From positions 1,115 through 65,114 of the forward strand of contig NVXR01000012.1 in assembly GCA_002733995.1 (NCBI GenBank): 64,000 nucleotides of DNA. The letters are read 5' to 3'. The notes below the pieces were generated by a model. The model did no database searches. It saw nothing but the letters and a program-made list of their open reading frames with translations, and was not told where the DNA came from. This DNA is from Desulfotalea sp. GTDB taxonomy: Bacteria; Desulfobacterota; Desulfobulbia; Desulfobulbales; Desulfocapsaceae. How positions within the stretch are numbered: the stretch's first letter is position 1; the number at the start of each line of letters is the position of its first letter. Positions 53,794 through 62,621 of the stretch are shown here, piece by piece. The position numbers and the translations under genes were made by a program.

Positions 53794-55596
53794 TTAAATA
53801 ATTCGTGGTCGTAACAGGATTATTAATTCACGTTTTATGTGTTCTTTTTTCTCGTAACCAAACAGATATCTGAAAAATGGTATATCTCCAAGTAGAGGAG
53901 CAAATTCACCCTCGGTCTGCTCAGACTCGCTGATCAGTCCACCTATAACGAGCATTTCGCCATCCCGAACTTTAACAATAGTCGACATTTCCCGAACATT
54001 GATAACGGGTAAGCCCACGGTGCCGCCAAGGTTACCAACATCAAGGTACCTGATTGGCTCCTGGAGCTCCGAGGTAATGGGCACCAGATTCATGATTATC
54101 TCATCGTCTCCGAGTATGGTTGCGGTGAGCGCCATACCAACACCGGATAGTATTCTCTCTGTTTCTACACTGTAGGTGATGATACCGCTGTCGGAATCAA
54201 GATCTGACTCTATGGAGTCGATGTAGGTGACATTGCGACCAACCGTAATCAGAGCTGGTTGACCGTTCATCACACTCATCTTAGGGTTAGAGAGGATTTT
54301 TGTGTCGCCTTGCTCCTTTAGGGCATTTAAAAATATATCAAAGGAGGCGGACTTCAAGGTTATGCTAGAGAGGAATTGGCCTGGGTTGATCGTTTTAGAA
54401 TAGGCACTTTTAGAGTCATCGGTGTAGGTGTTATTGCCGGTTACCTTATCGTTGCTGTAGACAAATGGATAAATTTGTCCTTGGGAATTGCCGTCCAGTT
54501 TGACACCAAAATTAGCGGTGCCGGCAATGTTGAAATTTTTCAGCACGCTGGACCAATTGATACCAATACTCGAGGCATCTGAGAGCTGTACTTCGATGAT
54601 TTTTGCCTCAATAGAGATCTGTTTATACAGGGATTTCTTTAAGGTTGTTATGTAGTTTTCAATTTTCTCAAGAACTGGACGCGGAGCCGTTACCGTTATT
54701 AAACCCACCGGCTTATCGATGAGATAATAACCCTGGCCACCGACACTGTCTCTACTTTGATTTTTATTGGAGCCAGAGGCTTCGTCGCCATTGCTATTGC
54801 TGCCAGCAGAAGAGGCCCCGGATCTATTCGCGGTGTAATTCCTGGCGCCGTCGGTTGCTTCTCCAGCATCCGATGCTTCCTCATTCACCATGTTCTGTTC
54901 GCGTCGATAGGACCAGATCTCCATGATGCTTTCGAGATTGAGGCGGATATTTTCCCAGATATCAAATTCGTTATCTCTGCTGGAGAGTTGGATTGTTCCA
55001 TCAACATTGCCAGAAGTTTCACTATTACCTAAAACATTACCACCGGTGCTGGTGGTAAAGGTTTGTTTGGTGAAAGGCATTGCGATTTGAAAATGGCGTG
55101 TTTCCTTATATTTGATAACAATGGTACTGCCCTGCATTTCGTGAAAATAATCCACCTGGCGTAACATATTGTCGAGTGCTTCAAAAAAATCGTCGTTGGC
55201 ATTAATATCAACATCAACAAGGACATATTTATCAACATCGCTGGCCCAGGAAACGTTCATTTTCTTTAGTGATGCAAGGCGCTTAAGGATATCCCAAAGT
55301 GGCTGCGGTCCACGGGTGGATGTTATTCTTGCACCAACCCTTAGCTTGCTGTCCAGTTCCGTGGTGAGATCGTCTTTCTCCTGCCTATGTACAACATAGC
55401 TGGCGGTCTGATAGTGAACTGGCAGGCCGGCAGGCTGTTGGCTTATTTGAGGAGTCGTTTGCTCTGTGGGGACAGTTGTTTCCTGGGGCGTAGCTGATTG
55501 ATCGCTGGCCTTTGGTACCTCATGCACACATGAAGTGAGCGTCAGCGGCAGCAGCAAGAGGCAACCGAGTACAGTGATATGTTTTATCGACTTCAT
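53794..55596 (-). CDS. MshL/PilQ-type secretin lipoprotein
   Basis: The 600-residue outer-membrane channel has a lipoprotein signal (lipobox LTLTSC, Cys23), N-terminal STN-like parts (about 60-190), a Gly/Ser/Asn-rich low-complexity linker (about 235-290) and the secretin core. The core starts GLITVTAPRPVLEKIENYI and ends with STIVKVRDGEMLVIGGLI and the YEKKEHIKRELIILLRP strand. This layout is like MshL of MSHA pili more than PilQ, since AMIN domains are missing. The start at 55596 has an AAGAGG ribosome site. It follows the AMIN/STN/TPR gene in the same operon. Confidence 0.88.
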   Translation of the reverse strand: MKSIKHITVLGCLLLLPLTLTSCVHEVPKASDQSATPQETTVPTEQTTPQISQQPAGLPVHYQTASYVVHRQEKDDLTTELDSKLRVGARITSTRGPQPLWDILKRLASLKKMNVSWASDVDKYVLVDVDINANDDFFEALDNMLRQVDYFHEMQGSTIVIKYKETRHFQIAMPFTKQTFTTSTGGNVLGNSETSGNVDGTIQLSSRDNEFDIWENIRLNLESIMEIWSYRREQNMVNEEASDAGEATDGARNYTANRSGASSAGSNSNGDEASGSNKNQSRDSVGGQGYYLIDKPVGLITVTAPRPVLEKIENYITTLKKSLYKQISIEAKIIEVQLSDASSIGINWSSVLKNFNIAGTANFGVKLDGNSQGQIYPFVYSNDKVTGNNTYTDDSKSAYSKTINPGQFLSSITLKSASFDIFLNALKEQGDTKILSNPKMSVMNGQPALITVGRNVTYIDSIESDLDSDSGIITYSVETERILSGVGMALTATILGDDEIIMNLVPITSELQEPIRYLDVGNLGGTVGLPVINVREMSTIVKVRDGEMLVIGGLISESEQTEGEFAPLLGDIPFFRYLFGYEKKEHIKRELIILLRPRII

Positions 55597-55646
55597 AAAA
55601 ACCTCTTGGACTGAAAATTTGTTGGGTGTATCAATCTGCATAATGA

Positions 55647-57551
55647 TTAGTAAAGGTCTTTTGCGGACAATCGTCCTTCAATGTATTTTTTAAGATCAAG
55701 ATGCAATTGGTAGCCGGAGGCTAATATAGCCTTGTATTGCATGTTTGCTTCCTGTTTTCGTTCAAGTTTGTCAAGAATTCGAGCCTTGGCGACCATGGTG
55801 TCGAGGCTCTCACCGTAGAACGAATTATATTTGTCAAGCAAGGTGATTGCGGATTCGTATTGGCCATTATTCTCGCTAAAAGCGGCATAGCTGAGGAGGG
55901 CTTCTTTGTTTGGTGGTGAATCGCTGATACTCTGGGAAAAATATTCCTTCGCATCTGAGATGCGCTGCATGTTAGCTGAACCGATGGCTACATAAAGGGC
56001 AGCATTGGTATTGTTGGGATCAATCTTCAGACTCTTCTTGCCAAAGTATATTGCCTTGACGTTCATCCCTAAATTTACCAGATAGACCTGGGCCAAACGG
56101 TTGGCGATTTTGACATTTTTAGGCCAAAGCTCAAGCGCCTTGGTGTAGAGAACGACAGCATCCTCAAATTCTTCATCTGCTTCAAGGTTTTGGGCCTTGA
56201 TCATGAGGTCTTTTGCCTTAAGAACTTCTTGGGATTGGTTGATGCTTTTTTCGATAATCAACGCTTCTTGTTGAATTACTTCAATGTCTGCTTCAAAGGC
56301 GAGGTTGTCTTCTGCCCGCGTTGGCCAGACAAAATCTTTTTTTGCTGGATAAATAACCAGGGTATTAAAGCGCTCTTCTTTCTTGAGATCCATCAAGTTG
56401 AGGATAATATCAAGGGCAAAATCCCAGGGAACGTCATTGAGTGCAAGGGTCAATAGGCCGTCTACTTCTTCATCGACGATGATATTGAGATCCGTGATTT
56501 GTCTGAAAAGACGAAAAACATTGTGGACGTCAATTTTGTAAAAATCGACACTGATGCGTTGTTTTTTATATCCTGAAAAAGAAAAGCCATCGGCGAGATC
56601 AGACGCTTTAGACAGCGCAGCGGCAGCAACGATCTCTTCCGGGTCCTGTCTTAGTAGCTTTTCAGATGAACCGATGAGTTCATCAAGTGTTGTATCGTTG
56701 AGTGTTGGTTTTGTTGTATCTGCTGTTGATGGGACGGCAGCCTTGTCTAGATCCACTTCTCTCTTGGTTTCGTCTATGACGATATTTAATCCCTCGGGGG
56801 AAGGTGTGACCGTATAGCTAAAAAGATTTTTGGAGGCGGAATCAAATACAATCCGAGCTCCATTAGCTCTTTTGGCGACTCTCACCTGGGCAACGCTGGT
56901 TCCAATCATTTTCTCTTTAACGAGTTGATTGATTGCGACATCTGCAATGTCGACAAACATGCGTGGGGGTCTTGTCGCACCACTACCGATAGTATCAACG
57001 GTATAATTGTCGATTGGACCATTGGAGACAATTGTTATTGTTGTACTATTTGGTGTGCTGGAAATTTTAAGGTCAGTAAGAGATATGAGCTCTGAAAAAG
57101 TATCTTCTGAGACCTTGGTACCTGCATTGCCAGGAGTTATAGATAGCTTGATATTGTTGCCTACAAGCTCAACATGGTAGTCATGTGTATTTGCCAGGGT
57201 GAAGACAAATCGCTTAATAGTCGGCATTTTATCGGTGATATCTTCAAGCTTAAGGCTACTAAATTCATTGCTTGGGATAGCCATTGTGGCTTCAGTGATA
57301 TTCTGAGCCAAGGATACACCTGCAATATCAATGACTACTCTAAATGGAGCGAATCTTTCCGAAACGGTATATGCGGGTTTGTTTTTACCAAAGATCGTAT
57401 ACTCGAGACTGTCTGCTGTAAGCATCGCATTGACGTCTGTAATCTCATATGAACCATCTGTTGCCGATTTTGCAAAATCTACGTGAAATGTGAATAAAAT
57501 GCAAAATGCGAAGAAAACAGCTGGTTGTAGTTTGGCGAGCCATTTTAGCAT
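55647..57551 (-). CDS. PilQ-like AMIN/STN protein with TPR tail and no secretin pore
   Basis: The 634-residue protein has a signal peptide (about 1-29), two AMIN domains (about 45-130 and 150-265; RVVIDIAGVSL and RMFVDIADVAI motifs) and an STN/secretin-N domain (about 325-410; ISVDFYKIDVHNVFRLFRQI and NIIVDEEVDGLLTLAL). That is the N-terminal half of PilQ. In place of the secretin barrel it carries three or more tetratricopeptide repeats (about 440-620). It would bind peptidoglycan through AMIN and help dock the separate secretin encoded just downstream. The TPR part recalls MshN. Confidence 0.82.
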   Translation of the reverse strand: MLKWLAKLQPAVFFAFCILFTFHVDFAKSATDGSYEITDVNAMLTADSLEYTIFGKNKPAYTVSERFAPFRVVIDIAGVSLAQNITEATMAIPSNEFSSLKLEDITDKMPTIKRFVFTLANTHDYHVELVGNNIKLSITPGNAGTKVSEDTFSELISLTDLKISSTPNSTTITIVSNGPIDNYTVDTIGSGATRPPRMFVDIADVAINQLVKEKMIGTSVAQVRVAKRANGARIVFDSASKNLFSYTVTPSPEGLNIVIDETKREVDLDKAAVPSTADTTKPTLNDTTLDELIGSSEKLLRQDPEEIVAAAALSKASDLADGFSFSGYKKQRISVDFYKIDVHNVFRLFRQITDLNIIVDEEVDGLLTLALNDVPWDFALDIILNLMDLKKEERFNTLVIYPAKKDFVWPTRAEDNLAFEADIEVIQQEALIIEKSINQSQEVLKAKDLMIKAQNLEADEEFEDAVVLYTKALELWPKNVKIANRLAQVYLVNLGMNVKAIYFGKKSLKIDPNNTNAALYVAIGSANMQRISDAKEYFSQSISDSPPNKEALLSYAAFSENNGQYESAITLLDKYNSFYGESLDTMVAKARILDKLERKQEANMQYKAILASGYQLHLDLKKYIEGRLSAKDLY

Positions 57552-57554
57552 TTT

Positions 57555-58094
57555 TTATTCTTCTCCCTCTTTCTTAAGTATCATTACAATTTCGGTAATG
57601 ATTTTCTTTCCTGCACGTGTTTCGGCAGTTTCTTCTATGAGAACGCTATTGGTAGCAATGTCTTTCACAACCCCTCTGCGTCCGATTTTTGTACCTTCGA
57701 ACAGGACGTAACCTTTACCAGTAAAATCCTCTACCATGGCTATATCTTTGTTACCCGTTTGCATGAGTGCAACGAGGGTCAGTTGCCCAGGTTCAAACAG
57801 TTGCATTCCGGAGAGAGGCTCCTGCCTGTCAATGACTTCATTCATGTCAAAATTGGTCGATGCGGCTTTTTCCGTGAGAAAAGGAACAAACGGATCTGCT
57901 CGGTTTTCCAAGATATACTCAAACGGGTTATCGGCGACGGTCTTAGTGGCGAGATTGAGTTTGTCGTTGCCGGCCACACTGGACACCGGTAATGCCGGTA
58001 GAGCAAAAGATATAAGTAGAAAACCGATCGCTAAGCTTTGTTGTACAAGCCCCGGGCGTATGATAGGTTTTATGTTATACATAGGCGAAGTCAT
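57555..58094 (-). CDS. pilP: Pilus assembly protein PilP
   Basis: The 179-residue protein has an N-terminal hydrophobic segment (about 20-40) without a lipobox Cys. The DPFVPFL motif follows and then the C-terminal PilP beta-domain (QLTLVALMQTGNKDIAMVED, then GYVLFEGTKIG). PilP normally links PilN/PilO in the inner membrane to the secretin. The missing lipobox differs from classical PilP lipoproteins. It is between pilO and the PilQ-like gene with gaps of five and three bases. Confidence 0.82.
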   Translation of the reverse strand: MTSPMYNIKPIIRPGLVQQSLAIGFLLISFALPALPVSSVAGNDKLNLATKTVADNPFEYILENRADPFVPFLTEKAASTNFDMNEVIDRQEPLSGMQLFEPGQLTLVALMQTGNKDIAMVEDFTGKGYVLFEGTKIGRRGVVKDIATNSVLIEETAETRAGKKIITEIVMILKKEGEE

Positions 58095-58099
58095 GAGAT

Positions 58100-58717
58100 T
58101 TATTTTTTAGGTTCTTTAGGAAGCGCAATATTGGTAAAGCGATATGTTACGAGTTTGCAATCTGATTTAAGCAGCATTTCACCACCTTCTTTCTTGGGCG
58201 AACTCATTTTTATATTGGTAACCGAAACAATTCGTTCAAGTTTACTGACCTGATCAAAGAAAAAGCCCATGTTGTGGTAGGGACCGCGTACGTTAATTGA
58301 AACTGGTAGCTCTGTATAAAAATCTTTGGTTATATCGGACAAGGGTTTGAAGGAGAGGAAATCAAGTCCGGCATTACGGCCTAAAGCAGATATATCTTTT
58401 AATAGTTTTGGGATCTCTTTTTCCCTGGGCAAAAGTAGAGCAGTTTCCTCAAACATCTTTTTTGCTTCGGCAAGTTCTAGCTCAAATTGGTCCTTATTGG
58501 CTGCTCTTGATTTAGCCATCTGTACCTGATGCTTCAGTTGTACTGTCTGGTTCTGAAGGGTTGTTATCTCAGTGTCTTTGGGTTGATAGAAAAGAACATA
58601 AAAGATAACAACAGGTAGCAATAAAATAACAGCCACTATTGCCACTTTGATACGTGGGGCAAGAGGGATGTACTTTTCATTTATAAAATTTGTTAAGGCG
58701 GCGTTACTCGTTTTCAT
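58100..58717 (-). CDS. pilO: Pilus assembly protein PilO
   Basis: The 205-residue protein has one N-terminal helix (about 28-46), a coiled coil (about 50-95) and a ferredoxin-like periplasmic domain (FLSFKPLSD, then VSINVRGPYHNMGFFFDQVS). This is the standard PilO layout. It forms a heterodimer with PilN in the type IV pilus alignment complex. Confidence 0.88.
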   Translation of the reverse strand: MKTSNAALTNFINEKYIPLAPRIKVAIVAVILLLPVVIFYVLFYQPKDTEITTLQNQTVQLKHQVQMAKSRAANKDQFELELAEAKKMFEETALLLPREKEIPKLLKDISALGRNAGLDFLSFKPLSDITKDFYTELPVSINVRGPYHNMGFFFDQVSKLERIVSVTNIKMSSPKKEGGEMLLKSDCKLVTYRFTNIALPKEPKK

Positions 58718-58744
58718 ACAGTCGTCTCAGATATATTGCGAGCG

Positions 58745-59323
58745 TTATTGAGGCTCAGAATTCTCGGGTTCTGCCGGTGCGGGTTGGGCCACACTGCATT
58801 TGAGGTCGAAATTTTTTAAATTTTTACCCGATATAATTTTAAGTGAAGAATTAGTAAGAGTGACACCGGTTATAAAAGGTGATTCTTTTAAGCCGTCCAT
58901 AAATTGGGCGATGGTCTGATTGTCGAGGGCAATGCCGGATAGCCTGAGTGAAGATTGTTGCTGATGAAGTGAGGTGAGCCATAGGCGTTGATTATCAATT
59001 CGCTTGGCAACTTCATCAAGGACTCTCACGGTGAGGGTAGAGTTGGATTTTAATTTGTTTATAATCTTTGTCTTCCGCTCAACCTCAACCTTGTCTTTTT
59101 TTAGTGTTGCGATATCACGGAGAGTCTTACTGTATGAGTTCTTTTCGCTTGTAAGCTGTGTTATTTCGGTTTGTAACGAGCCCACCTTCTGGGCCTGTAT
59201 GAAGCCGACGGCAGATAACATGGCTATGAGTAAAAGGAAAAAAAGGAAGGTCAGGGTGAGTTGTTTCTTCGCCTTTGCCTTTCTCTTTAATTGCCTTACT
59301 GGTAGTAGGTTGATTTTTAACAT
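58745..59323 (-). CDS. pilN: Pilus assembly protein PilN
   Basis: The 192-residue protein begins MLKINLLPVR, the conserved PilN cytoplasmic peptide that binds PilM. A membrane helix (about 22-43), a coiled coil and a periplasmic domain (WLTSLHQQQSSLRLSGIA) follow. It ends with a Pro/Glu-rich tail. It lies 22 bases after pilM. Confidence 0.9.
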   Translation of the reverse strand: MLKINLLPVRQLKRKAKAKKQLTLTFLFFLLLIAMLSAVGFIQAQKVGSLQTEITQLTSEKNSYSKTLRDIATLKKDKVEVERKTKIINKLKSNSTLTVRVLDEVAKRIDNQRLWLTSLHQQQSSLRLSGIALDNQTIAQFMDGLKESPFITGVTLTNSSLKIISGKNLKNFDLKCSVAQPAPAEPENSEPQ

Positions 59324-59345
59324 AGTTAAACTTTGACGATATAAA

Positions 59346-60404
59346 TTATATAGCTGATGGTCGGAGCGCTATGCCAGTTGCAATAGCCATCTCAGGACCA
59401 ATACTTTTAAGATAGTCAGGGTCAATCTTTTTGCTGTTTGATACCATATTAGCAAAAGGGTCAAAAATCTCAATCTCTAGGTCAGTTTCTTGGGCAAGAA
59501 AGTCGTCAAGTCCAGACACCTTCGCGCCACCTCCACTTAATATGAGCTTCTTTAGGGGCTGGTCTGGATGATTAGAGTGATAGAGGTCGATGGCTTTTTT
59601 GATTTCTAAAATCCACTGGGTGCAGGTTGCTGAAAAAATATCCTCAATTTCTTCGCGTTTATCTCCTGCGGGTAGAGAACCTAGTTTGAGCTGTTCGGCC
59701 TCTTCGAACTCTATATCAAATACGTTTTGGATCTGTTCTGTTAGTTGCCGGCTACCAACGATGATGTCTCTTGCGACAACCGAGACACCCTGGGAGAGGA
59801 TATTGATGTTCATCTTTGATGCACCAATATCAACCAGAGCTATGTTGTCATTTTTCTCGTGGTTGAACTCGTACACGTTTTCCAGGGCAAAACCATCCAC
59901 GTCGACTACAACAGCTGTTAAATTCAATTTTTGGAGCATTTCAAGATAATCATCTACAATATCTTTTTTAGCGGCGACAAGCATGACATCGGTTTTTTGG
60001 GAGTCGTCTTGAGATGTCTTTAGGTCATGGAAATCTAAGTAAACATCATCTATGTCAAAAGGTATATATTGCTCCGCTTCTGCCATGATGTGTTCTTCAA
60101 GCTCGGCTTCTTCCATTACAGGGAGATTGACCTTCTTTACAATCACTGAGTAGCCAGAGATGGAAAAGCCCACTTTGCGATTACGGATCTTCAGGTTTTT
60201 GAAAAGGTCAGCAATGGCCTCACCAACTACTTCCGCATCGTTCAGTGTGCCGTCATCAACGGCTCCTTCCGGGAGAACGTTGCTTCCAAGGGCTATAATG
60301 GCGTAGCCGTCAGATGCTCGCTTAAGCTGGCAGACTTTAACGGCATGTGAGCCGATATCGATGCCAACGACCAATTCATTCTGTGATGTAAACGGCAAGT
60401 TCAT
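59346..60404 (-). CDS. pilM: Pilus assembly protein PilM
   Basis: This 352-residue actin-like ATPase has the phosphate loop VGIDIGSHAVKVCQL, the VDVDGFALENVYEF segment, ALVDIGASKMNINIL as phosphate 2 and LILSGGGAKVSGL as the adenosine motif. PilM binds the PilN N-terminus under the inner membrane. It is the first gene of the operon pilM-pilN-pilO-pilP-AMIN/STN/TPR-secretin-lipoprotein. Confidence 0.93.
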   Translation of the reverse strand: MNLPFTSQNELVVGIDIGSHAVKVCQLKRASDGYAIIALGSNVLPEGAVDDGTLNDAEVVGEAIADLFKNLKIRNRKVGFSISGYSVIVKKVNLPVMEEAELEEHIMAEAEQYIPFDIDDVYLDFHDLKTSQDDSQKTDVMLVAAKKDIVDDYLEMLQKLNLTAVVVDVDGFALENVYEFNHEKNDNIALVDIGASKMNINILSQGVSVVARDIIVGSRQLTEQIQNVFDIEFEEAEQLKLGSLPAGDKREEIEDIFSATCTQWILEIKKAIDLYHSNHPDQPLKKLILSGGGAKVSGLDDFLAQETDLEIEIFDPFANMVSNSKKIDPDYLKSIGPEMAIATGIALRPSAI

Positions 60405-61003
60405 GTTGGTTGTCTTGGAAAAGTTAATCTTGTCTTACAATGTATAAAAAAGAACGTCCATAAACGCCTGATTTTTCATGTACCTATGGGTATTAGGGCA
60501 CAAATATATTTCTTTGTCAAGAAAAACAATTGTGGTAAATACTTATTGGACGGGTGGTTGTTGAAACATCTTTTATCGTTGTCTTTTGACCACTTCCACA
60601 ACATATTGTTGATAGGTCTCGTGCTGCTACTTTATGGGGTATGGGGGGTGGGTAAACTGAATTTTGTACTGTGAACTCTCTTGTAATTGAGCTTTAATTC
60701 AAGTAGCTTTTGCCGAGTTGTATAGTAGTGGTTCGATAGATTTTGTATAGCCCATATGAAAGAATGAATTATCTGTTTGAAGATTGGTTATTTCATGCAA
60801 ATAGCATGTTTTAGTCATTCTATTTTACGAGAGTAAATCTCTTTCATATTCACGAGCTTTTTTTGGTGGGGCAGACAATCTATTGTGTTTCTGAAGTATT
60901 GTGGCATATGGGTCTGTTGACTCAACGATTCATATCTTCGGTGCATTCGGTAACTGCAAAATTCAGGTGTTAAATAATTAATTATTTTTGATGAGGTTAA
61001 ATA
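60405..61003. other. Divergent intergenic region between pilM and lepB
   Basis: The 600 bases hold no supported gene. A 62-codon frame at 60486-60674 has no ribosome site or family. On the minus strand a TATACA element lies about 40 bases upstream of pilM, without a clear -35. Confidence 0.45.
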
Positions 61004-61648
61004 TTGTCTAATATAGGTAAGAAAAAATCGGTTTTTAGAGAGTATTTTGAAGCAATTTGTATTGCGATTTTACTGGCTCTGTTCATCAGGACTTTTATTG
61101 TTCAGGCATTTAAAATACCCTCAGGATCAATGTTGCCCACCCTGTTGATTGGTGACCATCTCCTCGTAAATAAGTTTATTTATGGTATTCGCATACCGTT
61201 TAGCGGCGAAGTCCTCATCCCAATTGTTGATCCCTCAAAGGGAGATATTATTGTGTTTAAGTTTCCTAAGGACCGGTCTGTTGACTATATTAAAAGGGTT
61301 GTTGGCACACCCGGCGACACCATAGAAATTAAAAACAAGACGGTCTTTGTTAATGGTATCGCTGCAAATGAACCCCATGCCCATATAAGTTCGCCTGTTA
61401 TTCTTGATGCTCAACGAAGTCCAAGGGATAACTTTGGTCCTATACTGGTGCCGGAACGCCGTATCTTTGTTATGGGAGATAATCGTGATAATAGCTATGA
61501 TAGTCGGTTTTGGGGCTTTGTTGACCAAAAGGATGTCTTAGGGAAAGCCTTTATCCTTTACTGGTCGTGGGATATTGATAAAGCCCTGTTCTCCGTGGAC
61601 CGGCTCAAGTCAATACGCTGGGGACGTGTTGCAAATTTGATTGATTAG
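61004..61648 (+). CDS. lepB: Signal peptidase I
   Basis: The 214-residue membrane protease has one N-terminal helix (about 16-34), catalytic Ser42 in IPSGSMLPTL, Lys97 in DYIKRVVGTPGD, and the MGDNRDNSYDSRFWG motif. Start is TTG at 61004 with a TGAGG ribosome site; no ATG fits. It removes signal peptides from Sec and Tat substrates in the periplasm. The short single-helix form lacks the extra E. coli loop. Confidence 0.95.
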   Translation: MSNIGKKKSVFREYFEAICIAILLALFIRTFIVQAFKIPSGSMLPTLLIGDHLLVNKFIYGIRIPFSGEVLIPIVDPSKGDIIVFKFPKDRSVDYIKRVVGTPGDTIEIKNKTVFVNGIAANEPHAHISSPVILDAQRSPRDNFGPILVPERRIFVMGDNRDNSYDSRFWGFVDQKDVLGKAFILYWSWDIDKALFSVDRLKSIRWGRVANLID

Positions 61649-61726
61649 GATGCCGTTGACAAACGGTCACGTTTTACCGGAATAATCATAGTTCCATCTC
61701 AGGTCCCTAGGTTGTATCCTTACACA

Positions 61727-61766
61727 TTCGTCCATTGCCTCTATAGACTAAGAGGTAATGGACGAA
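61727..61766. terminator. Long hairpin shared by lepB and sfsA ends
   Basis: A 16-bp stem (61727-61742 with 61751-61766, one G-T pair) and an 8-base loop lie between the convergent genes. The sfsA stop codon (61741-61743) lies at the inner end of the stem. No T tract follows. It probably acts on both transcripts. Confidence 0.6.
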
Positions 61767-62436
61767 CCACTTCAATCCCTTCAGGGGTAACTCTCGCCTG
61801 GTAGACAAGCGCCATTACTCCTTTTGTTATCGCCTCTTTCAGTGTCTTGGCATAAACCTCATCAATATGAGCAGCCGGTGCAAAGCTGTCAGCATCCATT
61901 CGCTGAACGAGGAAAAAGATGCAGCTTCGTTTGCCTTCACCTTGTAGGCGGATGAGTTCATTAAGGTGTTTTGTCCCCCTCGTTGTCACCGCATCCGGGA
62001 ACATCGCAAGCCCTTTTTGGGCAAGGGAACAATTTTTGACCTCCACATAGATCTCTTCTGTGGCAGTGTGTAATAGTAAGTCCAGCCTCGTATGTTCCGA
62101 GGTCTTTATTTCCCGCTTGATTCTCTCTACTCCAGAAAATTCAGAGACACCACCCCCGAGGATTGCATCTGCAACAAGGCCGTTCGTTCGGGCTGTATTC
62201 ACCCCAATCCATATGCCGTTTTCGTTGATCATCTCAAGAGTATGGGGATATTTACGCTTTGGATTGTCCGAAACTGAAAGAGCCACTTCACTGCCTGGGG
62301 TAGAGCAGGAGAGCATTGTGCCAGTATTTGGACAATGTACGGTGATCACTTCTCCGTTACTCAGCTCTACGTCAGCGAGGAAACGTTTATATCTTTTAAT
62401 CAGGTGGCCGTGGATGAGTGGGTTTTCGAATTTCAT
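61741..62436 (-). CDS. sfsA: SfsA-family DNA-binding/nuclease-like protein
   Basis: The 231-residue protein matches SfsA: an N-terminal OB-like part with LIKRYKRFLADVEL and VHCPNTGTM, a WIGVNTARTN segment, and a nuclease-like core with RLDLLL, IYVEVKNCSLA and FPDAVTTRGTKHLNELI motifs (Asp, Glu-X-Lys). SfsA was named for sugar fermentation stimulation; its core is like that of endonucleases, but the cellular role is not settled. Confidence 0.92.
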   Translation of the reverse strand: MKFENPLIHGHLIKRYKRFLADVELSNGEVITVHCPNTGTMLSCSTPGSEVALSVSDNPKRKYPHTLEMINENGIWIGVNTARTNGLVADAILGGGVSEFSGVERIKREIKTSEHTRLDLLLHTATEEIYVEVKNCSLAQKGLAMFPDAVTTRGTKHLNELIRLQGEGKRSCIFFLVQRMDADSFAPAAHIDEVYAKTLKEAITKGVMALVYQARVTPEGIEVVRPLPLSL

Positions 62437-62621
62437 AGAGGTGGTGTATTGGTGTGGATGGTTTAAAAATGTTAGTGTTGCAGATCAATAAAGTTAATGA
62501 TACATACCGAAGTGGATTACTAGAACGTATTAGTTACATAAAACTCGCCCTTGTTCAACTTTTGACAAAGGGATGATATCAGCTCAGCATTCCAGCTTAA
62601 TTGGAAAGGAGACGCATTGCT

